Positions 37,074 to 50,036 are shown, counted from the stretch's first letter. The stretch is DNA of 64,000 nt from Isoetes taiwanensis (GCA_021234155.1 JAJEKV010000003.1:26580233-26644232), one strand, 5' to 3'. The notes: generated by a model from the letters alone, not told the origin. A program made the numbers and translations.

Positions 37074-37272
37074 GGCGCTAGAAGGGAGGAGAGAAGAAAA
37101 GAAACGTTTAAAATAACCCTAAGAGTCCCCTTTTACCCTTTTATTAAAGCTGACGTCAGCATTTTATTTTATTTTTAATATAAAAACCATTAAACTTTTT
37201 AATTCAAAATAAAAGTCTCTTTATTAAATATTACAAAAAAAATATGTACAAATGCGGATTTCCGCAAGTAGG
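37074..37272 (-). other. E2 spacer between ORF A and ORF B
   Basis: AT-rich and almost identical in the two copies (compare 48598-48796). No motif was identified. Confidence 0.5.
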
Positions 37273-38511
37273 CTAAGGTTGCTCCCCCCGTATCCTACGG
37301 GCGAGGGCTAGATCCTTAGGCATTATGGTGACCCTCTTTGCGTGGATAGCGCAAAGGTTGGCGTCACCAAAAAGGGCCACCAAGTAGGCTTCAGCAGCCT
37401 CTTGGAGTGCCAAAATGGCAAAGGTCTGGAAACGGAGATCGGTCTTGAACTGCTGTGCGATCTCCCGTACCAGCCTCTGAAAAGGTAGCTTTCTAATCAG
37501 AAGGTCCGTAGACTTCTGAAATTTGCGGATCTCCCGCAATGCCACAGTACCGGGTCGGAACCGGTGAGGCTTCCGCTGCGCCCCGGTCTTTACAGGTGGC
37601 CCCGACGGCGTTGGCACCGTCTTAGCCCCAGCAACTGGTCGGGCGTTGTCAACCCGCTGCTGCCTCCGGTCGGAGCTGGTCTTCTTCCCAAAAGCCCCGA
37701 CAGTCCTTAACTTCTCCTTGTATTGACTGCCGGACTTATGGGCGATTCCCTTCCTCCGGTGCTTAATGGTCTGATGCTTGGGGATGGGGCCCGGCCCACT
37801 CCCAGATGCACCTCCTTCCTCCTGGTCCCGCTGGTCTTGGCGGTCCCGCTCATCCTGCTCCATCTTCTCCCGTTCTTCCCGGGCTCTCCTCAGGTTTTCT
37901 TGGACTTGAGCAAAAATTTGGGCTGCAGCACGACGGTTAAGTTTGGCTTGGTACCGTTGTGGCCGCAGACCCATATCTATCTGGATAGTTACCAGATAGT
38001 CTAGGCTAATATCGGGGATTTCTCCCCATTCAAAACTGTTGGAACCCTCATGCCAATGGTATGAGGGAACCTCGATGGCCCTGCCATCAATGACGGCAAA
38101 GCCGTCCCCGAGGTACCGGTACTCCTTCCCCCGGGCTGCCGTGTCGGCCCGCTCAATCTCCCGGTGGTCATCCTCTCTGGCCAAACCCCTGATACGGTCG
38201 GCCTCTGCCCTGACATCTTCCTCCTCCGTATGGCCTTCCTTCTCGGGAGGATAAAATTTGATGAGCATCATCACCATATCAGGTTCAACAATTGTATATG
38301 GGAGCTGGCGTAGGTTCAGCCGGATGAGGAATGGCTCTGAGAAGTGATAGATAGAATATGGAATCCTATCGTTGTTCTCAAACCTGTTGACCAGCTCATC
38401 CAACAAGATGTCAATGAGGGCTGGGTCAGTAGCCATGTGCTTAGCAATCATGGCATAGATCTCCACGATGCTCAAGGTGGTTGGATCTGGAGCGCTCTTG
38501 GTGATGGCCAT
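37273..38511 (-). CDS. E2 ORF A: protein with C-terminal histone H3 fold
   Basis: The first ORF after the PBS encodes 412 aa from ATG 38511; an upstream TTG extension was not used. Residues 1-200 match nothing recognised ([20 protein letters not shown], then [10 protein letters not shown]). A charged coiled-coil-like stretch ([19 protein letters not shown]) and a basic, Ser/Pro-rich linker follow. Residues about 308-412 are a full histone H3 fold: [84 protein letters not shown]-stop. The core differs from canonical plant H3 at only a dozen or so positions. The ARKS-type tail is missing, K36 is Arg, and position 90 is Leu as in plant H3.3. It could enter nucleosomes or load onto element DNA (inference). 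Confidence 0.88.
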   Translation of the reverse strand: MAITKSAPDPTTLSIVEIYAMIAKHMATDPALIDILLDELVNRFENNDRIPYSIYHFSEPFLIRLNLRQLPYTIVEPDMVMMLIKFYPPEKEGHTEEEDVRAEADRIRGLAREDDHREIERADTAARGKEYRYLGDGFAVIDGRAIEVPSYHWHEGSNSFEWGEIPDISLDYLVTIQIDMGLRPQRYQAKLNRRAAAQIFAQVQENLRRAREEREKMEQDERDRQDQRDQEEGGASGSGPGPIPKHQTIKHRRKGIAHKSGSQYKEKLRTVGAFGKKTSSDRRQQRVDNARPVAGAKTVPTPSGPPVKTGAQRKPHRFRPGTVALREIRKFQKSTDLLIRKLPFQRLVREIAQQFKTDLRFQTFAILALQEAAEAYLVALFGDANLCAIHAKRVTIMPKDLALARRIRGEQP

Positions 38512-39247
38512 AGCGGATAGTGAGGCGCTGGCGGCAAAGAGGATGGCAAAGGGGGCGCTAAAATGCACAAGGCACAAGGGCGCGGGGAGCAAGGTCGGTC
38601 ACGGTGGCGATGGCGGGCGGCTCAAAGCGGTTGAGGCGCGGAAGCAAAAGCAAATGACAAGAAATGGTTTGTTAAACGGCCACTTAACTTTTAAAATTTC
38701 AAAATTTTTCTTATTAACTTCAAAATTTTATTATTATTAAAAAAATATACGGCGGAAATACGCGCCACATACGGTCGGGCGCCGATGGCATTATACGGGC
38801 TTCCACCTCGACTGGGCGTCGTCGAAAAAGCAAGCGGCCGAAGTTGACCTGGCGGGCCCAGCGTTGACTTCAGTCGGCGGGCCGAGCGCCGACAAAGATT
38901 TCGGAAACGCCGATCTTGATCGCAAAAGCGACAAAAAGCAAGCGCGCCCGAAGTTCATTTGTTGGCCTGCCCTTGACCATTTTTAAGCCTAGAGTTGATT
39001 TGTTCTAGGGTAATTCGAGTACGCCCGATCCAATGGAACCATCATCTTCGTCATTTGAGCTACCCACTGACACCTGTTAGCCTCCAATCTTGGGCCCTCC
39101 ACTTCAAAGCTACAATTTCTTAACTTAACCTAACACCAAGTCAAACAACAAAGAGAACTAACGACACATTGACTTAGCCTCCTCCTAACTACCGTACTTA
39201 CGAGTTAGTGTTTGGCGGTTGCTATGATTTCGAGCAACCGAAATCAC
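38512..39247 (-). other. E2 leader between PBS and ORF A (left copy)
   Basis: Untranslated leader with a GGGCGCCGA / GGCGCCCGA-type inverted-repeat region at about 38770-38960. The same region in the other copy is at 50280-50490. Confidence 0.5.
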
Positions 39248-39260
39248 GGCTCTGATACCA
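39248..39260 (-). promoter_or_regulatory. E2 left copy primer-binding site
   Basis: The minus strand reads TGGTATCAGAGCC one base after the LTR end, the exact complement expected for the initiator-Met tRNA 3' end. Confidence 0.92.
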
Positions 39261-39261
39261 C

Positions 39262-40905
39262 TGTGACGCTCCCAGAATATATACGACCCTCGGACGTATA
39301 CATACGGGGACTTTCCCCTCCCATGGCAATCATCTCACCATGAGCAGGGCCCTCCGTCTATTTCAGGCCATCTATGAAATGAGGCCCGAAAGAAGGACAC
39401 GAAGGGGTCATTCGGCCCACGCCTTCAATGGGACTCCTACGTCGCGGAAGCATGAATACAAGGGTTAGCACACAGCATGAATATACATACATAACCACCA
39501 CGAAGGGTGGCGCATCCATCCAATATACCAACGGCATAGAATATGCATCTAATCCTAAGAAAACACCCAAAACCCAGGTTCTACCCCGGCTCAGACTCCA
39601 GTGGGGATCGACTGACGGCTGGGCCTCAAGAGATCAGCAGACCGAGTCTTGGCATGGCGCGCTATGGCATAGAACATCGGCTAGGGTTGTCCACTCCATC
39701 CGCCCCTCCTGTGCACACTTTGCAGATGGGTCAATTCATGCTATGGCTTTGCTATAGCCTTCCGGAGACGCAGGTTCAAGGAATCACCCTTTGAGCCTAC
39801 TCCAGGTTCATGACGCCTGGTCCGATGAGGCAGGTCAGGGAAGCGTCCCCTTCCAGAATCACAGTGGTTCCATGGGTGAGCTAGAGAATACGTGCCGCAT
39901 CAGCGACCCCCGCATCCGTACCCGACTTACTCACCCTAAATCTACTCAAAGTGCAAGGTGCTCCATACGGATCACACCTCTACACCCAGGGAGTGTCAGA
40001 CCCATACCCGGCCCTCACGGCCCGGCCATCGGGGCCTAGCCCATCAGAGGGAGTCTCGGGGGAGCCTTGTATGCTCATGCAAGACCCCACCCCTCATGTC
40101 ACCACTGTGTTCCTTGTCTGGTGCTAAGCCAGACCATAGCATCTAGGACCCGGTGGGTTCTTGTGCACAGGCCGCAATTAATGGGACTCTACTGGGCGCT
40201 ATCTAGGAGCATACTACAATACACGGTTCAGAGGTCTCTACCCCCCGTAATCCCCCCGTTTCAGAGTCAGATTAAACAAAGAACTAACAATCCATCCTTT
40301 CAAAGTAAGAACCAGAATTGAATATATAAAGAGAACTTGCTTGTACAATCAAGGGTTAGTTCCTATGATTGAATCACAAAGAGAACAGAGAAACGGACAC
40401 AACCAAGCGTTATCTAGAATCCATATAGCCACCTACCTGAATTCTGGCTGGACTCATTTCCATGGGGCGCTTCCATCTTCTGGGAGTTGAGAATTATTTG
40501 CCGCTTCCACAGGGGACGGACCGGTATGGTGGTTCTCTGCAGGTGTACGATGGCGCTCAGCTCCTGGCCTTCCTTGGTCGATTAGGAGGAGTCAATCCCA
40601 GGGATAGGGGTCAAGTTGGCATCCAAACTTGGCAACCCCCATGCTGCCCAATCGATTGGGGCAGGTGGCGCCTTCCCCAAACAACAATTAGCCTAATTAA
40701 GTTATTAACTTTAATGTATTAAATTAGCATAGCTAATTTAATCCTTTTTAGCTAATTTAATCCTTTGTAAAAGTGACCCCCTAGGTTACCATTAAGTTCC
40801 CATACCCCCATAGTGGTGTACCTTTAGGGGGGTGACGTGCTTGTATTTGTACATGTCCCGTATAAATATTGGCGTAGGCCGTATAAATCACGTGAGAACG
40901 TCACA
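39262..40905 (-). repeat. E2 LTR2 (shared middle LTR)
   Basis: 1644 bp with TGTGACG/CGTCACA termini. It serves as 5' LTR for the left internal region (PBS at 39248) and as 3' LTR for the right one (polypurine tract just after 40905). Confidence 0.92.
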
Positions 40906-41422
40906 TTCTCCCTCCTAAAAAAAAAATGTCCCCTCGGCATTGTGGTTAGCTAATCGAATACATATATATGAAGTACTTAATTTAGAAAATGGAGTTAAGA
41001 ATATAACATTACTACGTTGAAATTATAGTATTTCTGACAGTAATACATTGAAGTTAAAATAGCAAAGTACAAGCACCAAGGTGCGTTATACAACTTATCA
41101 TCAAGAGAGTTTAGGACCACAGTCCGATTTAAAACATCCAGACAACAAAAATCACACATGTAGACAAAACCAATACGGGAAAAGTTGGGTCATCAGCAAC
41201 CCTCTACACAAGGCAGGTGACGATCTGTTCACTGGCCTGCACGCATCAATATACCCGTAGGTTAATAATATGATTAAGGTGTGGTTGAAGGGACCACCCC
41301 CTACAAATAAAATAAAAAGTATCTAGAAGGGAAGCTATCATGTGTACGGCTTGCAATTCATTGTGGCATAAGGAACGGTTCAGTTCCCCGTATGGCCGGA
41401 ATGAACGCGGTCTATTTACTAG
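40906..41422 (-). other. E2 right copy 3' untranslated region, with MULE empty site
   Basis: Starts with the polypurine tract (TTCTCCCTCCT on plus). It is nearly identical to 20724-21191 plus 29855-29905, and contains the uninterrupted TGGCATAAGGAACGG where the MULE sits in the left copy. Confidence 0.85.
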
Positions 41423-42377
41423 ATGCTTTCCAAGCAATGCGCGGTCATGTCAACATCAACAATACACCACGTCCTAGAGAACACAAAGGTGATCTCATCA
41501 TCGGTTATTATTATAAGATACGATGCATCTACCCCTCTAGAACATGATTCTCGGCAAATCAAGCCTTCAAGCTTACCGCCGGGAGCGGGGTTGATAGCAT
41601 CGTTGATGGTCGACCACGAGATTCCCGCGATGAAGTCCGGATAGTGCTTCTCAAGGTCTATCTTCATCACCCGAGGTAGCATCTTCAATGGTAAGTGCTT
41701 CCACTTGACCAAGTATTGCAACATTTGAGTCCTTCGGTACGTTTGTAAGCTTCGATCAAGAAGAGCTTGAGGGCACTATTTCAATTTGCTCTTGATCATT
41801 TCTAGGAGGGTTGGGGTATCCAAAACCTCCTCTGGATCAGGGGTGTGTTGCTTCAGAAGACTCACGTGAAAGACCTTGTGGATCTTCAAGCGGGGTGGCA
41901 AGTCCAAGCGATATGCCTGTTCTCCCACGCGTTCAGTAATCCTGAACGGCCCGGCCCATCGGGTGCCAACTTCTTCTGATTACCAATTTTAAGCTTGGCT
42001 TGTTTTACTTTGATCTTAAGCCAAACTGATTCACCCACCTGGAAGATTCGTGGGGTTCGGTGCTTATCCGCTAGACTCTTCTGACGACTGCGTGCGGCCA
42101 ATAAGTAACCCCGAACTTCCTCCACCAAAGCCTGCATTTCTAAAAGGAGTTGTTGGGAGACTTCCACTTTAGAAACAGGATTATGCCACGTGTCTGAAGT
42201 AAGACATTGATAGCCATAATTTATCATGAAGGGAGACATTTTTGAAGACTCCTGCTTTGTACTGTTATAGGCGAACTCTACCAGGTAAATATAATCCGCC
42301 CATTGTGACTGTTTACTCCATACATAACTTCGTAGCATATCTTGATAATCTGATTGACACGCTCGTTTGACCACCAT
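41423..42377 (-). pseudogene. E2 right copy integrase C-terminus and chromodomain
   Basis: Continues the polyprotein of 42278-46303 in shifted frames: the segment after the third integrase catalytic residue (MSPFMINYGYQCL, SVWLKIKVKQAKLKIG) and the chromodomain-like YLVKWKHLP with a TINDAINPAPGG tail. Breaks near 41600, 41690, 41735, 41780 and 42350 fall at CAG/CTG positions of the left copy. Confidence 0.8.
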
Positions 42378-45300
42378 CCGCGAGGATGGTAGGCTGTACT
42401 CATGGCAAGCTTGGTCTGGATGGTGGCGAAGAAATCCTTCCAGAATGCACTGACAAACTTAGGATCCCTATCTGATACAATGACTCTCGGCATCCCGTGC
42501 AACCTGAAAATTTCTTTCGCAAAAAGCAAGGCGGTGTCGAAGGCGGTGTCCGTGGTGCGACATGGCAGGAAGTGAGCCATCTTTGATAATTTGTCGACCA
42601 CGACCATTAATGCATCATATCCACGGAGAGTGCGTGGAAGCCCCACAATGAATTCCATGGTTATGACTTCCCACTTGGCGTTGGGCACATCCAAAGGTTG
42701 CAATTCCCCTGGAACTCTTAATTGCTCAGCCTTGGTTTGCTGACAAACCTGACACTGCTTGATGTACCTAGCAATATCCTTCTTCATCGAAGGCCAAAAA
42801 TAGCTGGAGCGGATCTTAAAGTAAGTTTTCATAAAACCCGCATGTCCTGCTATAGGGCTGTTGTGTGTGTCATGGAGAATCAGCTTTCGCACCCCTGAAG
42901 TCGCTGGAACACACAACTTATCTTTGTGATATAATAAATTGCCCTCTTTCTTATATGAACGGAATGCGTCACGTTCTTTATTGGTACGGGCTTCCTTACC
43001 CAAACTTTCCCAATTATTACAGAATTCGGGATCTGTGGCCAGGGTTTGTTCTATCTGCTTCCCAAACTCGCTGATGAGTGTGGAAATGGCGTTACAATGG
43101 GTTCGGGTTATGAAGGGATGACGTGACAAAGCATCCGCAACCACATTGTGCTTCCCTGGCTTGTATACAATCTCGAAGTCATATTCCTCGAGGAATTCCA
43201 TCCATCTGCGCTGACGGAGATTTAGATTTGGCTGGGTGGATAAATAGCGGAGACTCTGATGATCCGTATCCAGCTGAAATCTTCTCCCAAGAAGGTAGTG
43301 TCTCCAAATACGGAGAGCACGAACAACTGCCAGCAATTCCTGGTCATGGGTAGGATATCGCTGCTCTGCATCATTCATCTTCTTTGAATCGTAGGCAACA
43401 ACTCTCCCCTCCTGCATTAAGACTCCACCGGTAGCTATCTTGCTAGCATCGGTGGCTACCGATTTATCCTTTTCAGGATCCGGCAAGGTAAGGACCGGTG
43501 CCGATGTTAAAGCATCCTTGAGCTTCTGAAAGCCGACTTGGACTTTTGCTTTCCAATGTTCCATCCAATCCTTCACTTTCTCATGCTTTGTGAGATTAGT
43601 AAGAGGTGCGGCAATTGTTGCAAAATCCTTAACAAATTTCCGATAATATCCTGCGAGTCCCAAGAAACTCCGGACCTCTGAAACATTAGCTGGAATGGGC
43701 CAATCCTTTACTGCTTCTATCTTGGCTGGGTCCGTAGCAATTCCTTCTGCTGAAATAATATGGCCCAAATAGTCTACCCTCGGAGTGGCGAACTTGCATT
43801 TTGAGAACTTGGCGAAGAGCTGATGGCGTCTTAGCTTCTGCAAAGCTAATCGCAGATGGTGTTCATGTTGCTGCAAGGTTTTACTATAGATGAGAATGTC
43901 ATCAAAGAAAATGACAACAAAGTCATCCAAGTATTGGCGGAAGATGTCATTCATCAACCGCATAAACGTTGCAGAGGCATTGGTCAATCCAAAAGGCATG
44001 ACGGTAAATTCATAATGCCCATATCTGGTGCGAAAAGCAGACTTATGAATGTCCTCCTCCTTTATCCTTATCTGATGGTACCCGGAACGCAAATCAATCT
44101 TTGAGAAATATTTTGCCCCTTGTAACTGGTCCATAAGATCATCTGCCCTAGGCAAAGCATAGCGATTCTTGATGGTATGCTTATTGAGTTGCCTATAATC
44201 AATACACATCCTTAAAGAGCCATCTTTCTTCTTGACAAAAAGAATAGGAGCGCCAAATGGTGAAACACTAGGCCGAATAAACCCCAGGTTCAGTAACTCT
44301 TGTAGTTGTTTCTTAAGCTCTGCTAACTCCGGAGGACTCATTCGGTACGGGGCCTTGCTGGTAGGCTTAGTACCCGGTTCAAGAGTTATCTCACATTCCA
44401 CCCCTCTGAAAGGAGGAAGCTTATGGATCTCATCTGGAAAAAGATCGCTAAATTCTCGAAGAAGGGTAGCAATGTCTGGTGGTAGAGCGTCGATTACTTG
44501 CTTCTGCTTGGAGTCAGACTCAATGGAGGCAAGTTTAATGAGGCAAAGGAGTTCATCCCTGCGTATAGCTTTTTCTAACTGCTTTATTGACATTGACTGC
44601 ATAGCGGAGTGGAATGAATCATCTTTTATAGTCACACGTGCTCCATTGGCGGCGTTGAAGGTGACCTCCCGTTTCTCACAGTCTATGTTGGCCTTGGCAG
44701 ACGCTAAAAACTCCATTCCCACAATAAGATCATATTTGCCAATGTCCATTAACTCAGCACCCAAGGCAGCTGGTGCACCTGGCAACTGCATTTTAAGGTT
44801 AATACGGCGGCCATGAGTGTGTCTGATCTTACCGCTAGCTAATGTGACTGGCTTAGGTCGGGATCTCAACGTTTCCAGCTGCAGTACCTGGGCCATTCTA
44901 GGGGAAGCAAAATTATGCGTACTACCCGTGTCCATCAAAATTATGAAGGGCTTACTGTCTACTTGGCCTATTGTAGAAATAACAGAAGGCTGACTTTCAG
45001 CGTTGCCTGTTTCTATAGCGGCAAGAATATGAGACGCACCATGAATGTACTCGGGAGCCTCGTCCTCCGCAGCAAGATTGGACTCCAGATCTTCCCAATC
45101 CAGGTCGGCCATGGCCAGTTGAGCAGTCTGCGTGACGTACGGGCAATTCTGCATGAAGTGTCCAGGCCTCATACACCTGTAGCATGCCTTATCTCGGCGG
45201 AGTTGTTCTCTGGTTTCTTTAGGAATGGACTGTAAGAGCCCTCGAACTTCCTTACCGGCATTGTTCTGCTTATCTGGCGTGCTAAAGGCAACTTTCTTCT

Positions 45301-46303
45301 CCTGGCGGCCGTACGAATTGTGCTGAGAGGGCCCCGGACTTGGCGAACGGGGTTTGTAAGGTGTGGAGGGCCGTGGCTGCGAGTAAGGAGCAGGTCGCGG
45401 ATACTGGTTCCTTGGCGTGTCATCCTCAAGGCTTAATGCCTTAGCTTCCGCCTCTGCTACTGACTTTGGGTCTATGGCCTTGACCATACGTTTAATGGAT
45501 GGGGCCAACCCTTCAATGTAGCCCTCTACTGCCCTTTTCTCATTCATTCCTGGTACATACAACCTCAAACGCATGAATTCGTCAGTGTAGGCCTGCACGG
45601 ACATGCCCTTCTGTTCCAACCTGTAGAAGGTCTGAATCTGTTGGCATTTGTGCGCACGAGGCACGTAATGCGATTTGAAAGCCTTAGCGAACTTCTTGAA
45701 CTTGCACCTGCTCCTGTCCAGGTGCTTAGCTCTGGCGTAACCCTTCCACCAAATACGGGCAGCTCCGGTCAGGTTGGTGGTGGCGACCTTCCCTGTATCC
45801 TTCTCTGTCATTCCATAGGACTTCCCGAATTCCTTCATTTCGTCCAACCAAGATTCCGCATTCAAGCCTCCTCTGGATTTCCCATCAAACTGAGCCAACT
45901 TCCGGTTCTTCCATATACTAGTGATGGCTGTATCAACGGTTTTTCGGTATTCCTTATCCTTACGCCTTGAATGGTCACTGTCTGATAGCGAGGACCCCGA
46001 AGAAACCGAAGTGGTTGAATGTGAGGAAGCGGCGCTATCCTTAGAGGAACTTCGATGACGCTTAGCATGAGTTCTCCTTTGTACAGGTACAGGGCTAGCT
46101 CTGGGAGGAGATGGTTGTTGTGCAGGTGGACTCAATGGTCGCGGAGGTAATTCCGGTCCGTCCTCCTGAGTTTGTGGCAGTGGATTGGTATGCAAGACAT
46201 AGGCCTGTAATTCGCCGAGTTGCCTTTTCATTAACATCAATTCTCGTTCGGGGGTGAGCCCTCTTTGGCGTTGGAGGGTGTTTGCTAAGCGGCAAGCATG
46301 CAT
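42278..46303 (-). CDS. E2 Ty3/gypsy gag-pol polyprotein
   Basis: The longest open frame of the window (1341 aa). In order: gag, CCHC zinc knuckle [14 protein letters not shown] (~373-386), aspartic protease with DTGS (~457), reverse transcriptase (~680-850, FFDDILIYS at ~798), RNase H (TDASK ~948; [10 protein letters not shown]), integrase zinc-binding HHCC (~1144-1185) and integrase core ([10 protein letters not shown] ~1276). The chromodomain follows in a shifted frame below 42278. The first integrase catalytic Asp is Glu (codon 42653-42655), while the left copy has Asp, so this copy may be integration-defective. Near the 3' end (42278-42400) the frame is already shifted. The chromodomain tail marks it as a chromovirus. 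The first codons before gag may not be the true start. Confidence 0.93.
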   Translation of the reverse strand: MHACRLANTLQRQRGLTPERELMLMKRQLGELQAYVLHTNPLPQTQEDGPELPPRPLSPPAQQPSPPRASPVPVQRRTHAKRHRSSSKDSAASSHSTTSVSSGSSLSDSDHSRRKDKEYRKTVDTAITSIWKNRKLAQFDGKSRGGLNAESWLDEMKEFGKSYGMTEKDTGKVATTNLTGAARIWWKGYARAKHLDRSRCKFKKFAKAFKSHYVPRAHKCQQIQTFYRLEQKGMSVQAYTDEFMRLRLYVPGMNEKRAVEGYIEGLAPSIKRMVKAIDPKSVAEAEAKALSLEDDTPRNQYPRPAPYSQPRPSTPYKPRSPSPGPSQHNSYGRQEKKVAFSTPDKQNNAGKEVRGLLQSIPKETREQLRRDKACYRCMRPGHFMQNCPYVTQTAQLAMADLDWEDLESNLAAEDEAPEYIHGASHILAAIETGNAESQPSVISTIGQVDSKPFIILMDTGSTHNFASPRMAQVLQLETLRSRPKPVTLASGKIRHTHGRRINLKMQLPGAPAALGAELMDIGKYDLIVGMEFLASAKANIDCEKREVTFNAANGARVTIKDDSFHSAMQSMSIKQLEKAIRRDELLCLIKLASIESDSKQKQVIDALPPDIATLLREFSDLFPDEIHKLPPFRGVECEITLEPGTKPTSKAPYRMSPPELAELKKQLQELLNLGFIRPSVSPFGAPILFVKKKDGSLRMCIDYRQLNKHTIKNRYALPRADDLMDQLQGAKYFSKIDLRSGYHQIRIKEEDIHKSAFRTRYGHYEFTVMPFGLTNASATFMRLMNDIFRQYLDDFVVIFFDDILIYSKTLQQHEHHLRLALQKLRRHQLFAKFSKCKFATPRVDYLGHIISAEGIATDPAKIEAVKDWPIPANVSEVRSFLGLAGYYRKFVKDFATIAAPLTNLTKHEKVKDWMEHWKAKVQVGFQKLKDALTSAPVLTLPDPEKDKSVATDASKIATGGVLMQEGRVVAYDSKKMNDAEQRYPTHDQELLAVVRALRIWRHYLLGRRFQLDTDHQSLRYLSTQPNLNLRQRRWMEFLEEYDFEIVYKPGKHNVVADALSRHPFITRTHCNAISTLISEFGKQIEQTLATDPEFCNNWESLGKEARTNKERDAFRSYKKEGNLLYHKDKLCVPATSGVRKLILHDTHNSPIAGHAGFMKTYFKIRSSYFWPSMKKDIARYIKQCQVCQQTKAEQLRVPGELQPLDVPNAKWEVITMEFIVGLPRTLRGYDALMVVVDKLSKMAHFLPCRTTDTAFDTALLFAKEIFRLHGMPRVIVSDRDPKFVSAFWKDFFATIQTKLAMSTAYHPRGWWSNERVNQIIKICYEVMYGVNSHNGRIIFTW

Positions 46304-46342
46304 AACCGCCTATAGGGAGCATCCATGAATATATAAGCAGAT

Positions 46343-46996
46343 TTACATCAAAAAGTATATACAAACAGAAACAATAATTTTTATTTCCTTCCAGTCAAGT
46401 ACAAAAGTAGGTTGATATAAAAGTAGGTATGACACAGTGAAAACCTTTAAAGGTCTAGTTGCACACAGCGTAACCGCAACAAAGAAAACATAACGGAAGA
46501 GACCAAGCCTAGGGGGTTGGCTTTTAAGGGGATCGGATCGGCAGAAGTACTCTCCCCGCACAGCTCGGACGAGTTTATAGCGTGCCCAGGCTTGGACAAT
46601 GACTGCTTGGTACTCCCATGTCGGGCTGATAATCAAAAGGTTAAAGAGCCTTCGCATAGCATAAAAGAGTTGCCAAAGGTGATCGTTGGCGTCGTCGAAG
46701 GCTTCGTGCCTACTCATATTCTAGTAATCCCAGGTACGACACAATGTCATCTTCAGATCCTCGAAAGCTCGGTCCCTGAGGATGTTAACTATCTCCAGCC
46801 CTTTGTCAGGGTCATAGGGTTCTGGTGGTAGTGGTTCGTTCCCATAGCCTTCCTCCCACTCTGGATATTCTCCATACCTCTGGCCATAGTCTTGATCCGG
46901 TGGTCCGGGATCGTCTCTCCTAACCATATCGGTGATTCTTTCCTCATATTCCCAAATGGTTTCCTCTGCAACATAGTTGGAATGAATAGAGACCAT
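46343..46996 (-). pseudogene. E2 right copy of ORF C, nonsense codon
   Basis: Matches 34976-35461 but has TAG (46721-46723) where the left copy has Trp, and a frameshifted C-terminus. The change is CCAG to CTAG on the plus strand, so it may be a base-calling error. Confidence 0.65.
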
Positions 46997-47207
46997 TTGG
47001 TAATTTCACGATATTCTAAACTTTAATGCTTTTGAAGAGGATGTCATAAAAAAAAACATAATTCAATAATACTCATCAAGAGAACTTTGTATTTAATAAG
47101 TAAATAAAATACACCATTTTTCAATATGGTCCAAACAATTGCCAATTCAAAATCTCATAAATACACGTATATATAGATATAAACAAAAATTGTATAGCAC
47201 CATTAGT

Positions 47208-48597
47208 CTAGGAACTAGGCCCTGCCTCTTTATCCTTAGCCCTAGGAGGTGGTGGAGGCGGTCGGTGTCGCAGCAGAGTTACCCCAGGGTCTACTGTGGC
47301 AGCCGCAACAGATGCAACCTCCGGCGGATAGGCAACGGCCAATGGGGCTGCCGTGAGGAGCTTCATGCCCATCCAAGGCGCAATGTCCTGACCCAAGGCC
47401 GTCAGGGCGAGATCCCGTCGTACGAGTACATACGTAAACGTACGATAGGGAAGCTTCTTGTGGCCGGCCAGTGTAGAGAGTGCACGGAGGGCCCACCATG
47501 AAGCTTCAGCCTCTGGCCCTAGATCCCGGGCTATGAAGAGGACTTGCCCGTGTCGGAAGGCCGACAAGAAGAAACGGGTAAGGTGGTTACCTAGCTTGCG
47601 GAGTCTCGGATGCTGCCACTTCCTTATCCAAGTCCATGGGGACTTCTTCCTCCTTGAGCTCCTGTTGCTCCTCCTTCTTGTGTGCAGGGTTATGATATAA
47701 ATCTTCACCCTCATCATCTGAGTCGGAGGGAACCTCAACCATATTAATGTTTGGGACGTGAGGTCCCATAGCCGTGAAGGCATCTGGGGTGTGTGCCGGG
47801 TTTGCCTCGCATCACAAAGTCTCGGAGGCGTAGTAAAGTCTCTGCCGGCTCTATGACCTCCTGACGGAACTGAAGCAGCTGGTGCACCTCCGAAGGAAGC
47901 TCGGTAGAGGTGAAGTCGATAAAATCATCCATACAATACTCCGCAAGCTCGTAAAGTACATGGTCTTTACGCTTGCGTCGAAATCCGGCCACCATATGAT
48001 ACGCCCGGATAATATCATCCAAGAGAAGGTACTCTTGCCCTTGGTGATAGATAACCGGAAGGCCGTCTAACCCCGACAAGCCTATAGCTTGTTCCCCTGA
48101 GGGTGGTAACTCCTCCGCTAGCTCTTTCCAACGGGCAAAGTCGCCCATTCCTATATGCTCATCATCCCCTCCTCGGAGGATTACGGCGGTTGCCCTTCTC
48201 TCTTGGTAAGGTCTCATCCTCAACGTATTGGTCCATGAGGATGGCTAGCTTAAAGTAGCTTCCGGATATTGCTGCCCCGATCTTTGGACCACATGGCGGT
48301 GTTTGCCCCATCGGAGTTTCCCTTCGGACGTCATAAGCATGTGTGTCCCCGCCTAACATCTGCCGAACTATCTCCCGCTCCAAATCTGATTCGCGGAGGA
48401 TCCCCCAGAGGAATACACAGAGGAAGCATCTCCTCCATGTAGAAATCAAGGAATCCGGCGTAATCCGGATGTCGCTGCATACTTGTGAGGAGGTCTATGC
48501 GTTGGCATAGCAAAGGTTGCAGGAGGTCGAAGGGAACTTGTGGATCCCATTTCTCTCCATCATGGTACCAGGCGGCAAGGTCGGCGGCGGCAGCCAT
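47208..48597 (-). pseudogene. E2 right copy of ORF B and B2, frameshifted
   Basis: Collinear with 35673-37073. The N-terminus (MAAAADLAAWYHDG, ATG at 48597) and the B2 C-terminus (through PPPPPPRAKDKEAGPSS) are open. The middle (about 48150-48420 and 47790-47815) has small indels relative to the left copy. Confidence 0.65.
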
Positions 48598-48796
48598 GGC
48601 GCTAGAAGGGAGGAGAGAAGAAAAGAAACGTTTAAAATAACCCTAAGAGTCCCCTTTTACCCTTTTATTAAAGCTGACGTCAGCATTTTATTTTATTTTT
48701 AATATAAAAACCATTAAACTTTTTAATTCAAAATAAAAGTCTCTTTATTAAATATTACAAAAAAAATATGTACAAATGCGGATTTCCGCAAGTAGG

Positions 48797-50036
48797 CTAA
48801 GGTTGCTCCCCCCGTATCCTACGGGCGAGGGCTAGATCCTTAGGCATTATGGTGACCCTCTTTGCGTGGATAGCGCAAAGGTTGGCGTCACCAAAAAGGG
48901 CCACCAAGTAGGGCTTGACTGACCTCTTGGAGTGCCAAAATGGCAAAGGTCTGGAAACGGAGATCGGTCTTGAACTGCTGTGCGATCTCCCGTACCAGCC
49001 TCTGAAAAGGTAGCTTTCTAATCAGAAGGTCCGTAGACTTCTGAAATTTGCGGATCTCCCGCAATGCCACAGTACCGGGTCGGAACCGGTGAGGCTTCCG
49101 CTGTGCCCCGGTCTTTACAGGTGGCCCCGACGGTGTTGGCACCGTCTTAGCCCCAAAGAAGCCCCGGTGGCGTTGTCAACCTTCTTGCCTCCGGTCGAGC
49201 TGGTCTTCTTCCCAAAAGCCCAGCGGTCCTTAACTTCTCCTTGTATTGATTATTGGGACTTATGGGCGATTCCCTTCCTCCGGTGCTTAATGGGTGCGAT
49301 GCTTGGGGATGGGGCCCGGCCCACTCCCAGATGCACCTCCTTCCTCCTGGTCCCGCTGGTCTTGGCGGTCCCGCTCATCCTGCTCCATCTTCTCCCGTTC
49401 CTCCCGGGCTCTCCTCGAGGTTTTCTTGGACTTGAGCAAAATTTGGGCTGCGACCACGCCGGTTAAGTTCGACTTGGTACCGTTGTGGCCATGAGACCCA
49501 TATCTATCTGGATAGTTACGGATAGTCTAGGCTAATATCGGGGATTTCTCCCCATTCAAAGCTGTTGGAACCCTCATGCCAATGGTATGAGGGAACCTCG
49601 ATATTTTGCCATCAATGGCAACAAAAGCCGCCCAGGTACCCGGTACTCCTTCCCCCGGGCTGCCGTGTCGGCCCGCTCAATCTCCCGGTGGTCATCCTCT
49701 CGGCCAAACCCCGATACGATTCGGCCCAAATACGACATCTTCCTCCTCCGTATGGCCTTCCTGCTCGGGAGGATAAAATTTGATGAGCATCATCACCATA
49801 TCAGGTTGCTCAACAATGGTATATGGGAGCTGGCGTAGGTTCACCCGGATGAGGAATGGCTCTGAGAAGTGATAGATAGGATATGGAATCCTATCGTTGT
49901 TCTCAAACCTGTTGACCAGCTCATCCAACAAGATGTCAATGAGGGCTGGGTCAGTAGCCATGTGCTTAGCAATCATGGCATAGATCTCCACGATGCTCAA
50001 GGTGGTTGGATCTGGAGCGCTCTTGGTGATGGCCAT
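48797..50036 (-). pseudogene. E2 right copy of the H3-fusion ORF A
   Basis: ATG at 50036 and stop position (48797) match the left copy. The H3 core is open from PHRFRPG to ALQE and then shifts at 48910-48925, where the left copy has CTTCAGCAGCC. More shifts fall in the linker and N-terminal half (49150-49750), mostly at CAG/CTG sites. The histone segment is otherwise the same as in 37273-38511. Confidence 0.75.

Noticed and set aside
38512-38592. Hydrophobic, signal-like N-terminal extension of ORF A
   Set aside because: It begins with TTG, so the signal-peptide look is not supported. The ATG at 38511 is used.
48910-50036. Treating the frameshifts in the right-copy H3 ORF as evidence of natural decay
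   Set aside because: Most coincide with CAG/CTG sites of the sister copy and are better explained as sequencing error until checked.
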